A DNA stretch of 64,000 bases, taken from Parvicella tangerina. GTDB taxonomy: Bacteria; Bacteroidota; Bacteroidia; Flavobacteriales_D; Parvicellaceae. Below are positions 17,352 through 28,600 of this stretch, in pieces. A program made the translations under genes and the position numbers. How positions within the stretch are numbered: position 1 is the stretch's first letter; every line of letters starts with the position of its first letter. Below the pieces are notes generated by a model. It was not told the DNA's origin, did not search any database, and saw only the letters and a list, made by a program, of their open reading frames with translations. Location of the stretch: contig NZ_OU015584.1 in NCBI RefSeq assembly GCF_907165195.1, positions 3,358,978 through 3,422,977 on the forward strand. Direction: 5' to 3'.

Positions 17352-20300
17352 TTAGTCAGCTTTAATCAATTCTATTTCTGAATTAATATCAGCATCAATT
17401 TCTACTAAAGTTTTATTTTCACTTAGTTCATTGGCGAGTGTGAGGTTATCTGCCAAAGTTTCCGAGCAAATATAATCTAAATTGTTTTTGATCGCTTCGT
17501 TTATTTTCTCATCGGATTTAATTGTTAATAAAATTCGATCCGTCACCTCTAAACCACTGTCTTTACGCAGGTTTTGAATTCTGTTCACAAACTCCCGAGC
17601 AATTCCTTCTTCTCTCAGCTCATCAGAAAGCGTTACATCCAATGCAACCGTTAAGTCATTATCATTGGCTACCAACCAGCCTGGGATATCTTGCGTTAAA
17701 ATTTCAAAATCATTCAAATCTAGCGTAACTTCCTCCCCCTCTACTTCTCCTTTCCAACCTTGGTTTCTTTCGATTTCTGCGATATCACCCTGATCAAATC
17801 CGTTGGTCAGACTAATGATCGGCTTCATGAGCTTCCCATACTTTTTACCGATGGTCTTAAAGTTGGGCTTGATCTTTTTAGTCAACATCTCATTTGACTC
17901 ATCAATGATCTCTAGTTCTTTCACGTTTACCTCTGAGAGAACAAGCTCCTTTACATCATTAATTGCATCAACCAGCTTACTATCGAGTGCTGGAATCATC
18001 ATTTTTTGCAACGGCTGACGAACTTTGATCTTCTCTCTTTTTCTGAGACTTAACACTAATGAACTCGCGCGTTGAGCAATGTTCATTCTATATTCAAGGT
18101 CTTTATCAATTTGTGCCTCATTTACTTTTGGGAAGTTTGCCAAATGCACTGAATCACATGTGTACCTACCAGTAACATCATTCAAATCACTGAACAATCG
18201 ATCCATAAAAAACGGAGCAATTGGTGAAGCCATAATAGCCACCTTTTCTAAACAGTTGTATAGGGTTTGATATGCTGAAATCTTGTCTGTGGTATAATCA
18301 CCTTTCCAAAATCGTCTTCTGCACAGACGCACATACCAATTACTCAACTCATCGTTTACGAAATTCTGGATTAATCTTCCTGCTTTTGTAGGCTCAAAAG
18401 TTTCATAAGCTTCTTGAACCTCTTTTACAACCGAATTCAGACGAGATAAGACCCATCGATCAATTTCTGGACGATCAGCAAACGGCACTTCCTCTTCTTC
18501 ATATTTAAAACCATCTATGTTTGCGTAAACCGCAAGAAAACCATTGTATGTATTGTATAGCGTTCCGAAAAATTTACGCTGTACCTCAACAATCCCTTCT
18601 TCGTCAAACTTCAAGTTATCCCAGGGCTGTGCATTGGTAATCATGTACCAGCGTGTTGCGTCAGGCCCATATTTTGAAAGTGTTTCAAACGGATCAACTG
18701 CATTCCCCAAACGCTTAGACATTTTATGACCATTCTTATCCAAAACGAGACCGTTAGAAATCACATTTTTATAAGCCGTTCTTCCAAAAACCATCGTAGC
18801 AATTGCGTGCAACGTATAGAACCAACCTCTCGTTTGATCAACTCCCTCAGCAATGAAATCTGCCTGACCAAAACCTTTTTCATCGATAAGCTCTCTATTT
18901 TCGAAAGGATAGTGATGCTGTGCTACAGGCATCGACCCAGAATCAAACCAAACATCAATTAAGTCAGCTTCTCGCTTCATCGGTTGACCTGACTCACTCA
19001 CTAATGTAATGGCATCCACATAGTTTTTGTGTAAGTCAAATACATTATAGTTGTCTTCTGACATATTCCCAGGAATGAAATCCGCCAATGGATTAGTTTC
19101 CATAAAACCAGCATTAACTGCTTTTTCGCATTCATTCTTCAGTTGTTCTACCGAAGAGATACATTTTGCTTCCTTACCGTCTTCCGTTCTCCAAATCGGA
19201 ATTGGAATTCCCCAGAATCGGCTTCTTGATAAGTTCCAATCATTTGCATTCTCTAACCAATTACCAAACCTTCCTGTTCCTGTACTTTCTGGCTTCCAGT
19301 TAATGGTTTGATTGAGTGCAAACATCTTCTCCTTTACTTCTGTAACCTTGATAAACCAGGAATCTAACGGATAATAGAGCACAGGCTTATCTGTCCTCCA
19401 ACAATGCGGGTAACTGTGTTCATAGGTTTCTTTCTTAAAGAGCTTTCCTTCTTCCTGAAGTTTCAGAACAATTCGCTTATCCACATTTAAGTATTCTTTG
19501 AGTTCTTTGATCTTTCCTTCTCTTTCAAGAATTTCTTTCTGCTTCAAAAACTCTTCTGACTTTTCATCCTCATCCAGATAATCCTCTTTCACATATTCTC
19601 CTCCATAAAGAAAAACACCATCACTGATCTCCGCTCGGAACTTCCCTTGTAAGTCTACCAGAGGAACAAGATTGTCATTCTCATCCTTTACCAACATGGG
19701 AGGAACACCAGCGTCTTTAGCCACCTGGGCATCATCAGCACCAAACGTGGGCGCAATGTGCACAATACCAGTACCATCTTCCACCGTCACAAAATCTCCC
19801 CCAATTACCCTAAATGCTTTGTCAGGATTTTCAGCGGGTAAGGCAAAAGGTAATAATTGTTCGTATTCTATTCCTACTAGGTCTGTTCCTACGAACTCTT
19901 TTACAATTCGATAAGGAATTTTCTTATTTTCTTTAGAAAAGTCGGCTACTTGATTCTCGTCATTCTCCTCAACATATTTACCACTAAGTTGTTTTCCCAA
20001 CAAGTTTTTGGCTAGAACGACATTCATTTTCTCAAATGAATATTGGTTAAACGTCTCAACTAAAACATACTCAATCTTTGGTCCAACGGCCAAGGCAGTA
20101 TTCGATGGTAGCGTCCAGGGTGTGGTTGTCCAGGCAATTAAAAAAGTCCCATCGGGTAACAGCTCATTCGGTTTCGTTTTGAACTGAGCAATAGCTGTTG
20201 CATCCTTCACATCTCTATAGCATCCTGGCTGGTTCAACTCGTGAGAAGAAAGGCCTGTTCCTGCCTTTGGCGAATATGGCTGAATGGTGTAGCCTTTATA

Positions 20301-20822
20301 CATCAGACCTTTATTATATATCTCTCCCAACAGCCACCATACAGATTCAATGTATTTGTTTTCATAAGTGATATACGGATCATCCATATCCACCCAATAC
20401 CCCATCTTCTCCGTAAGATCATTCCACACATCCGTATATTTCATCACTGCCTTTCTGCATGCAGCGTTGTATTCCTCAATGGTTATTTTCTTTCCGATAT
20501 CTTCTTTGGTGATACCCAGTTCCTTCTCAACACCAAGTTCAACAGGCAGTCCATGGGTGTCCCAACCTGCCTTTCTGTTTACTCTATAACCTTGAAGGGT
20601 TTTGTACCTGCAAATAATATCTTTGATCGCTCTGGCCATTACATGGTGAATACCAGGAAGACCGTTAGCACTTGGCGGACCTTCAAAGAACACGTAGTTC
20701 TTATCTTCTGGTCTGGAGGTCATACTTCGCTCGAAGGTATTGTCTTCCTTCCATTTCTTCAGGACTTCTTCAGCAACGTTTGGTAGGTTTAACTGACTGT
20801 ATTCTCTATACTTATCCGCCAT
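17352..20822 (-). CDS. ileS: Isoleucyl-tRNA synthetase
   Basis: A class I aminoacyl-tRNA synthetase of 1156 residues that charges tRNA-Ile. The HIGH-type motif is in PPSANGLPGIHHVMARAIKD near residue 50, the large CP1 editing domain follows (TTTPWTLPSNTALAVG; GDFVTVEDGTGIVHIAPTFG), and the KMSKR loop appears as NGHKMSKRLGN. The anticodon-binding domain and a long C-terminal extension follow, as in the eukaryote-like IleS type that is longer than E. coli IleS. A promoter-like TTG-N20-TATTTTCG lies upstream (20846-20876). Downstream the dksA-like gene and lspA follow on the same strand. Confidence 0.97.
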   Translation of the reverse strand: MADKYREYSQLNLPNVAEEVLKKWKEDNTFERSMTSRPEDKNYVFFEGPPSANGLPGIHHVMARAIKDIICRYKTLQGYRVNRKAGWDTHGLPVELGVEKELGITKEDIGKKITIEEYNAACRKAVMKYTDVWNDLTEKMGYWVDMDDPYITYENKYIESVWWLLGEIYNKGLMYKGYTIQPYSPKAGTGLSSHELNQPGCYRDVKDATAIAQFKTKPNELLPDGTFLIAWTTTPWTLPSNTALAVGPKIEYVLVETFNQYSFEKMNVVLAKNLLGKQLSGKYVEENDENQVADFSKENKKIPYRIVKEFVGTDLVGIEYEQLLPFALPAENPDKAFRVIGGDFVTVEDGTGIVHIAPTFGADDAQVAKDAGVPPMLVKDENDNLVPLVDLQGKFRAEISDGVFLYGGEYVKEDYLDEDEKSEEFLKQKEILEREGKIKELKEYLNVDKRIVLKLQEEGKLFKKETYEHSYPHCWRTDKPVLYYPLDSWFIKVTEVKEKMFALNQTINWKPESTGTGRFGNWLENANDWNLSRSRFWGIPIPIWRTEDGKEAKCISSVEQLKNECEKAVNAGFMETNPLADFIPGNMSEDNYNVFDLHKNYVDAITLVSESGQPMKREADLIDVWFDSGSMPVAQHHYPFENRELIDEKGFGQADFIAEGVDQTRGWFYTLHAIATMVFGRTAYKNVISNGLVLDKNGHKMSKRLGNAVDPFETLSKYGPDATRWYMITNAQPWDNLKFDEEGIVEVQRKFFGTLYNTYNGFLAVYANIDGFKYEEEEVPFADRPEIDRWVLSRLNSVVKEVQEAYETFEPTKAGRLIQNFVNDELSNWYVRLCRRRFWKGDYTTDKISAYQTLYNCLEKVAIMASPIAPFFMDRLFSDLNDVTGRYTCDSVHLANFPKVNEAQIDKDLEYRMNIAQRASSLVLSLRKREKIKVRQPLQKMMIPALDSKLVDAINDVKELVLSEVNVKELEIIDESNEMLTKKIKPNFKTIGKKYGKLMKPIISLTNGFDQGDIAEIERNQGWKGEVEGEEVTLDLNDFEILTQDIPGWLVANDNDLTVALDVTLSDELREEGIAREFVNRIQNLRKDSGLEVTDRILLTIKSDEKINEAIKNNLDYICSETLADNLTLANELSENKTLVEIDADINSEIELIKAD

Positions 20823-20845
20823 TCTTTCGTGTTTTTTGAGGATTG

Positions 20846-20876
20846 CGAAAATAGCCTAAAATTCTGGAACCCGCAA
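20846..20876 (-). promoter_or_regulatory. Possible ileS promoter
   Basis: On the minus strand TTG (20876-20874) is followed after 20 nt by TATTTTCG (20853-20846), one mismatch from TAnnTTTG. It lies 23 nt upstream of the ileS start. Confidence 0.4.
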
Positions 20877-20895
20877 GGCTAAGCGAGATGATTGG

Positions 20896-20937
20896 AAACA
20901 AAAAACCCCTGACGCTTTTGACAGCAGCCAGGGGTTT
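20896..20937 (-). terminator. Rho-independent terminator after the tonB-like gene
   Basis: AAACCCCTG (20903-20911) pairs perfectly with CAGGGGTTT (20929-20937). Read on the minus strand the hairpin is followed by TTTTGTTTCC. It lies 20 nt after the tonB stop and separates that gene from ileS. Confidence 0.75.
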
Positions 20938-20956
20938 GTAATTATTGTGAACTCAA

Positions 20957-21655
20957 TTAGTTGATCGTAAAGTTGATTGGGATGGTATATCTTACCCTCA
21001 CCGCTTTTCCTCTTTGTTTACCAGGTGTCCATTTTGGCATTCCTGATACTACTCGGATTGCTTCATCATCCAAAGTTCCGTGAACTCCTTTGATCACATT
21101 TACATCCGTAATTGAACCGTCTTTTTCAACGACAAACTGAACGTAAACTTTTCCTTGGATGTTATTATCCTGAGCCATTTGAGGATACTTAATCTCATCA
21201 CCCAGATACGAATACATTTCTGCCATTCCTCCTGGGAATTCTGGTTGTTCCTCAACCACATCGAAGATTTCTTCAACCACTGGTTCTTCTTCAACTGGTG
21301 GTGGTGGCGGTGGGGGTGGTGGTGGCGGAGCATCAGACTCCTGATCCATCACAGTAACCTCTGTTTCTTCTTCATCATCATCCGCTATTTCAACCTCATC
21401 CGCAACTGGTGGCGGTGGTGGTGGCGGTGGTGGTGGTGGCGGTGGTGGTGGCGGTGGCGCAGCCATGTTTACTACGAAACTCTCTGGCGCCTCGTCATTA
21501 CCCTCTGCTTCCAGCTCCGTTTGAATCAATTCAAAACTGGTATATTCCATGTAGCAGAGTGTAAGAGCCAGTGCAAACACACCTCCAACAGAATAAAACC
21601 CAAGCTTATTTGCCAGGTTATCCATGTTAGCCGATTTGCTCTTCTTTAATTCCAT
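20957..21655 (-). CDS. TonB-family energy transducer with double polyproline linker
   Basis: TonB couples the proton-motive force, through ExbB/ExbD, to outer-membrane transporters. The 232-residue protein has one N-terminal membrane helix (about 20-38), a periplasmic linker with two polyproline runs (17 prolines, then 11, separated by an acidic stretch ADEVEIADDDEEETEV), and a C-terminal TonB domain (about 145-232: QPEFPGGMAEMYSYL, GKVYVQFVVEKDGSITDV, RYTIPINFTIN). The PEFPGG start of the domain is typical of Bacteroidota TonB. A terminator follows. It lies after gcvH and vanZ-like on the same strand. The proline codons make the DNA a GGT/GGC repeat, which explains a large spurious frame on the other strand. 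Confidence 0.92.
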   Translation of the reverse strand: MELKKSKSANMDNLANKLGFYSVGGVFALALTLCYMEYTSFELIQTELEAEGNDEAPESFVVNMAAPPPPPPPPPPPPPPPPPVADEVEIADDDEEETEVTVMDQESDAPPPPPPPPPPPVEEEPVVEEIFDVVEEQPEFPGGMAEMYSYLGDEIKYPQMAQDNNIQGKVYVQFVVEKDGSITDVNVIKGVHGTLDDEAIRVVSGMPKWTPGKQRGKAVRVRYTIPINFTIN

Positions 21656-21758
21656 ACTAAAGATTTTTTGTAAAATTAATATTATTTTTTCATTCTCAAA
21701 CTATAATACACCACCAATTGAAATTCGTTCACACCGTTCACTCAACGAGAGGAACCGT

Positions 21759-22151
21759 TTACTCATTAGTGACTTTCCAGGGCCATTTTTTATCTTTAAA
21801 TCTGAAAAATAAGACCGACAAAAACACGCCCAAGGTGTTAGCAATCATGTCTGGTAAATCTCCTGATCGATCAACAAGGAAAACACCCTGAACAATTTCA
21901 GTAAACAACCCAAGAAACAAGCAAAAGCTAACACTTAAAAGCACCAGACGAGCGTGCCCGATCATTTTTCGCTCCTGAATAGGGATAAAAAGCAGCGTGA
22001 ATAACACGGCATATAAAAACGCATGCACCCACTTATCAAGTTTGAACCAATCCATCCAATCGGCTGACGGGAATGATTTTCCAGGCATAAAACTCAGCCC
22101 CAGAATTAGCAGGGTCCAGCATATTGCAGGCCAGAATGACCGAAACTTCAC
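21759..22151 (-). CDS. VanZ-like membrane protein
   Basis: A 130-residue protein with four hydrophobic helices (about 7-22, 45-62, 70-90, 105-120) and VanZ-like features: LILGLSFMPG early on, KWVHAFLYAVLFTLLF, and GLFTEIVQGVF followed by RSGDLPDMIANTLGVFLSVLFF. The D-x2-N-x2-G pattern in the last helix is characteristic. VanZ proteins are associated with glycopeptide tolerance in enterococci, but the broad family is of unknown function. It starts 10 nt after gcvH stops and is co-transcribed with it. Confidence 0.8.
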   Translation of the reverse strand: MKFRSFWPAICWTLLILGLSFMPGKSFPSADWMDWFKLDKWVHAFLYAVLFTLLFIPIQERKMIGHARLVLLSVSFCLFLGLFTEIVQGVFLVDRSGDLPDMIANTLGVFLSVLFFRFKDKKWPWKVTNE

Positions 22152-22161
22152 TTGAGAAAGA

Positions 22162-22539
22162 TTATCCTACTAGCGACTTGTAGTCGTCTGCTGAAAGCAA
22201 CGCATCAATTTCAGCTGTATCAGCAAGTTTCACCTTGATCATCCATCCGTCTCCATACGGATCACTATTCACGACTTCTGGATTTGCTTCAAGTTCTTCG
22301 TTAAATGCCATCACTTCTCCACTAACTGGCATGAATAAGTCAGAAACTGTTTTAACAGCCTCAACTGTTCCAAACACTTCTTCCTGATCTAAAGTTTCGC
22401 CCTCAGTTTCTACCTCTACGTATACGATATCTCCCAGCTCTCCCTGAGCAAAATCAGTAATTCCGATAGTGGCAACATCACCTTCAACTTTGACCCACTC
22501 ATGATCTTTTGTGTACTTTAATTCAGCAGGAATATTCAT
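22162..22539 (-). CDS. gcvH: Glycine cleavage system H protein
   Basis: The 125-residue H protein shuttles the aminomethyl group from the P protein to the T protein on its lipoyl arm. The lipoylation lysine is Lys63 in [12 protein letters not shown]-terminal [14 protein letters not shown] and C-terminal [15 protein letters not shown] are standard family landmarks, and the length is normal. gcvP and gcvT are not in this window. gcvH next to sprA is an arrangement I recall from other flavobacteria. It is followed by the VanZ-like gene. Confidence 0.97.
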   Translation of the reverse strand: MNIPAELKYTKDHEWVKVEGDVATIGITDFAQGELGDIVYVEVETEGETLDQEEVFGTVEAVKTVSDLFMPVSGEVMAFNEELEANPEVVNSDPYGDGWMIKVKLADTAEIDALLSADDYKSLVG

Positions 22540-22621
22540 CTTAATTTGATTTAAAAAGTTACCGATGCGAACTTAGGAAAATTATTCGAACTAGCTTCAA
22601 CTCAAGAAACAAATAATGCTG

Positions 22622-25600
22622 CTACAACTGGAACCTGAGTGCCACACCAGAGTTTGTATTGGCCGTAGGGTAGGAAGTTGAGATAAATGGTTTATTGACT
22701 ACCCTATCAAAATACGCCCTCAACTGAAACTTATCTGTGAGTTGATAGGAAGCTGAAAACTTAATCGATATAATCTTCTGACCTGCTGTTGGTTGATTTT
22801 GATCTTCAGCAATCTTCCTAATGATCGTTTTATTATCTCTCATTGAAATATCCAATCGCAATATCAGATCGTTGGTAACTGTTTTCTCCTTTATTTTAAT
22901 CGGAAACTTAATATCTCTCCAGGTGTACCCTGAACCAATCGTGAGTTCAGTTCCTTTTATCTCTGTAATTTGAGCATTTGCCAAACCAAGACCTATATTT
23001 CTATCTTTTTTAAACTCAAATTTTGCTGTTAGATCATTCTTCAATGTGACGTCTATTCCCAATAATGGAGCGAATTGTTCTGAAATAGAGACTTGCATAA
23101 TCTGTTTTTGAGCAATTACATTTCCGTTAAGATCAACTACTGCCTGGTTATTATCATAATTCAAGTTTGTGGTGTAACCCGCAATATTCAAGGTACTTCG
23201 ATAAGCATGGTTAAAGGTAATCCGCTTGAACCATTTCTTCACGAATTTCAAATTGGTCAACCCGTCAAACGTTACTCTCCAGTTTGGAAGCGGCATTCTG
23301 TTAAAGATATTGGTAACCGACTTGTGTCCTGGGTCAACCCCAGTATATGCTGCAATAAATGAACCTATCAGAACATTCTGTTGTAGTCCGTTAAACCCAT
23401 CTGCATAGCCACCTCCAGAACTCACACTATCCTCAGCGATATGATTGAAGTTGAAATCATTACTAATAGTTTGGTCACTGATCACTTGTGAAACTTCCGG
23501 ACGAAGATCCAGCATGTTTGCAAATGTTGAATTAAATAAAGAATTCTCATCACTTCCTTGATCTTTGACAAAGGCTGTTCTCCAACTGATAATCGTTTTA
23601 CTAAACATTCCACTAAACTGAGGATTTAATAGTGCAAAATCATCAAAACCGTCTCCATCAAGATCTTCATAACCCAGGGTTGAATTGGTATTCTCAGATA
23701 AATTGAAATTACCATCAAGATCAATTTTCAATCCATTAAAAGGCTTGAGCGTTGCTTTGAAATTCGCCTTCTCAGAGTGATTGACCATGTACATTGTAGG
23801 AATGTTAGGAATGAATCGATTGGTGGTATCGTTATCAGAATCTATCAACCATCCACTACTATAAGCTGTATTGGCAAAGGAAAGTACACCTTGATTAGTA
23901 GGTCTTCCAAACATATCGTACTCCTGATTTCCTCCAAAGACGTACTCATAAGGTGTATTTGCTATTGAGTTATTAACTGGACTTAGACCCAAAACATTTG
24001 TTTGGTTGCCATAACCTGGCAACATGATTCCATCCGTAGTTGAATAACTAGCCGTAACATTGTCTAATGACATAACTAGACGTGCAATCTGGTCTAGAAC
24101 AATAATCCCTACTCCATCCTTGTCCTCATCCTCTTCGTCTTCTTCCTCTTTCTTGTTATTTCCGGCACCTTTGCCACCCCCTTTCATTTTGGACTTACTG
24201 AAGGGAGACCTACCTTTTTTATACTTCTTATTAACGTCTTTGAGGTAGGGGATTTTATCGTATAGCCTTGACATCGTCAACTTTCCATTCCAGCTGATTT
24301 GTCTAGAGTTCTGCACGATGTGTCCCACAGGCATCGTATCAGGAACAGCCAACGGCTCTCTGGTCCAGTCAAAAGAACCAGTATATCTGGTTGTTAATGA
24401 AATCCATTCAGTCAACGGAAACTTATTGAATGGCCACTTGTAGCTCACATTCACATTATGGCTATAATTCATGTTTTCCCCAAACGTCTTTAGACTATTC
24501 CATGTTGAATCTTGCTTATTCTGGTCTTCATAACCAAACATTCCATAATCTACCTGACCAAAAGGTTCGTTAATAAATGATCTATTTTTGGCGCTTAAAT
24601 CAAAAGACAAGGCTTTTGTTAGGTCATATTTGAAAGTATAATCCCTATCCCAGTTGGAGGTTTTATTGTACTGTGGAAACTCCAGATTCTCACCTCCGAT
24701 AAAGTTATAACGAACAGCATACTCATTGTAGGTTCGATTCATTGTTGTTTTGAAACCAATCTGTTTCGGTGCCAGATAGATATTAAAGTCTCGAAGTAAT
24801 CTTAGCCAATCTGATTTACGAATGAAGTTAATCCCTTTGAAAGGCTCCCATGGACGCGGAGATTTGGAAAAGCTGTAATTAAACCCTACCAGATAGTTCT
24901 TGGTGTTGTTGTAACGAGTGTTAATGTCTTTCTTATTGACTTCGTTATAGGATAGGTTTAGTGCAAAATTTGAAATATTCCAAAAATGTGGTTTTGGTGC
25001 GGACCCATCCTTTTTCTTTGGGGAAAATGAGACATTTGTAAAGTTGATTGCCCTCCTTTCAGTAAGGTCAATAGAATTATCCAGATAATCATACCAATCC
25101 TGATCTTCCATTCCTTCTTGTCTCTCCAGAATTAAATCAGGATTAAGCGGGTCATAGAGTGGTCGAATCACATTTCTTGAATAGCCTAAATAAACAGGCA
25201 GTCTAAGCCCCACACGATCACCAAAGAAATTACCGAGTTGAACAGTAGTGCTTGCGTCAAAACCATAAATGTGTTCTTGTTGTCTTTCGGAAACACTCTT
25301 TTCAATACTCCCCCAACCGGGCGAAGAGTAGTTACCAGCAAGTGACACATCAGCGAAATCAGCCAATTGGGCATTTACCCTACCAATGGTAGCCCACCCT
25401 GGCGACTCGTTGAAGTCACTCAGACGTAATTCGTTCACCCACACCTCTGCACATTTGTCTTGCCCGTCATCGGGTAGCCACTGGTTGTAAGGATCATCTC
25501 TTTTTGGGTTCCTAACACCAATCATAACCGTCTTCATGGCCTGTAAGTTAGGATTACCAACTACAGTTACATTTCTATCGGGTGCAGTGGTATCTGATTT

Positions 25601-28600
25601 CGTATAACGTTCAAAAATGCTGAAATTAATTCTGTTTCGTTCTTTCTTAAGGTCTTTCAGCACATTCAGGTCAATGACCATATTATTCTCAACTGGCCAT
25701 ATACTTTCTTGTTTATGGTTATACCACTCACTAACCTTTACTGGCATTTCATATTCATAGTAGTTTTGGTTAAAATCGGTTCCAAGTCGAACAAAAACAG
25801 TTATCTCATCATCCTTCAAGTCTTCCTCAACATCTGTTCCAGACTCTGCATGAACGTACATTTCTATTTTGTTGTAATTCCGAACATCAAACTGAACATT
25901 TCTAAATGCTGCTCTGGCATCTCCATCTTTAAGGCCACAGACATCGAGCACCAAGGATTGTTCGTTTTGCTGAGCAAGGTTTGCAGTTTGATAATTGATC
26001 TGCCTATTTACATTTGGTGGCAGGTTATAATTAATCGGCAACTTACTACCGTTATCTTCTAGGTTCACAGCCGTTACATCAAACGAAGTTCCACTCTCCT
26101 CCCCCTGAATATATTCACCAGGTGTAAATAACTCACCCAGGTAAGGCCTCCATTCGCCACGTACCAATTCAAGTCTTGCAAATCTTAAAACAGCCTCTTG
26201 CGACCAGCCTTTCATAAATAGTCTAATGAAACGAATTGCTCTAAAGTCCTGAATACCATTAACAGTAGAAGAGTATTCATTGATCGGTATTCTAAACTGA
26301 TACCATGTTACTTTCTTACCACTTTGATCATCGGTACCTTCAATTTTGTCTACAATAAAGTTAGTTCCTACTTCCATATTCTGAGGCTTCAAATTAACCT
26401 TATACTGGAAGTAAGCTTCAGTTTCATTGAGGTTGTTATCTCCATTAATATCTTCAATATTGGGCAATGTAGTTGCACTAGTGGAATACCCATCATCATT
26501 AATGTTTGCAGAGATCTCAGATGTCGGTGAATTTCCATCAGGGTTATTATACAACTTATAGCGGGTTAAGATATCCGCCTGTTGATCATCCCACCTGTCA
26601 TCCCTAAAGAAGCGATAATTATCATTACTAGGATCTTCTTCTATGGCTGCCTGAACATCAGCATTAACATTTAAAGAGTTTAAGTAATCTTCAAAAAACG
26701 CAGCCTCCAAATCATTGCGAAGTCCATCCAATCCAACATCCTGATTCAATCTTGAGTCCAAATCATTATCAAATGCCGTAACAACGACTTGTGTTGTAGG
26801 CATCCATCCCCAAGCCGTTTCCGTCACATCGCCATTGGTGTATTGCCCATTATCGTCAGGACCAGCAGCTGGAATACCATTTTCAAATGACTTTCGTCCA
26901 TCCTTCAAGATGTCTTCACTCACATTTCCCAGGTTGAAATACAATTCTCCTCCTGTTGTATTCGGAGAATCTTCGTTGGTCCCATTTGGATGATTTTCAC
27001 TAAAGGGATCCATCATCCAGAATTGGATATAAGCGATGTTGGCCGCCTCGAAGTCATTAATTGTGATGGTTCTCATGATCCCTGCCCATCTATCCTCTGG
27101 GTTAGTGAACTCTCCCGTAGCTGGATCCACATTTTGTGTGTCAAAATTATATGGTCCTCTTTCTGAAGGGTAATAAGCCAAGTCGAGGACTGGAATATTG
27201 TTCAATGATCCTGTAGCCAATTGTTTGTTGGGAAAAACTTCATTTACCAATACTTGTCTCATTCGATGATCTGATTGCATCGGACTGTTTCTGATATGAT
27301 CAGGAGTCAGGTTATTATTGTTAAAGAACAATGGATCAATCACATACCAGGCAATTTTTGATCTGTTATACCCGTACTCAAGATCATTACTTAAGGAAGC
27401 CTCTGGAAAAAGATCGGGCTGACCCTGCGGAACCGATGCCAGCACCCATGTATTAAAAGACCGGATATCAATACTGGACTGTGAACCTTCAAAATCATCA
27501 ATAAATGAATTACCGGTTTTACCAATCGCTTTATTATGTCCAGGTAATAGAGCCGCAACTTCACCAGAGAAGTTAACGGTTGACATCTCCTTGGTATCAA
27601 TAAAAGGAATCATATCAACCATCTTGGTCAAAAAAGGCACATCTTTTTTGAAACTTCCATCTAGTCCAAGCATCGTATTCGCTATCGGCTCATCACCTAC
27701 ATTTACTTTTTGCGTCAACGGTTTTTCAGTTAGGCGCATGATGGTTCCTCCAATTTGCGCATCCTTGCTGATCTTATAATCTAAGTGGGTTCCAATGAGT
27801 GACTTCTGTTGGATGGTAAAAAGCGAATTACTCTCCATCTGTATCTTCACCGGTGTTCCTGAACTGAGGATTCCATCATTCAAAATTTTAACTCTTCCCA
27901 GGTTATAATCAACGGTATAATCTGTGCCTTCTGTCAACATCCTTCCACCAGCTGTAACCTGCACAGATCCCTGAGGTATATTTAGCGCATTCAAAGAAAT
28001 TTCACTACTTACCGATGACTGATAGGTTCCTTTAATCTTAAAACGGTTCAACTCTGGAATCTGCTGAGCTGCTGTTTTCGTACTGTCATAAAGTTGAGGA
28101 AATATGATTGCATCCACAACACTTTGACTCAAGCCTACATTCTGCAAGGATTCCTCTAATGTTTTGCCAAAGGGCTCCTTGGTTGTAAAGTAGAGTCGAC
28201 CGTTTTGCGGGTTAATTGTTCCAACCGTAGTCACTTTACCGCTGGAGGCACGGACTGGAATAAAATCGAAAACACCATCACTATAGCGCGCTTGCTGCTG
28301 GTTGAGCTGATCTAACTTCAACATCTGAATTAACAAGCGTATATTCTCGGTACCTGCTTGAGGAATATAGTTTACATCAACACCAGTACTTGGGTTATTG
28401 TACCATACGTCCAGTCTAAAGTTAGCTGGATCAACCTGATAAGCTCCCAACGAATAAACGTTTTTCATCATCAGATCCCAAAGTTGATTTTTCGGGTTTC
28501 TGACTGTTGATTTCAACAGCTTCAAGTAAAGAGCACTTTGTCCACCTACTCCATCTGTACTAAACTCCCCAACCTGATAAGTTTTTCCTTTATACGTGTA

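Noticed and set aside
20241-20786. 181-residue open frame on the plus strand
   Set aside because: It lies wholly inside ileS on the other strand and shows no recognisable domain or start signal.
21155-21649. 164-residue Trp-rich open frame on the plus strand
   Set aside because: It is the complement of the tonB polyproline codons (GGT/GGC repeats read as Trp/Gly/Arg), not a gene.
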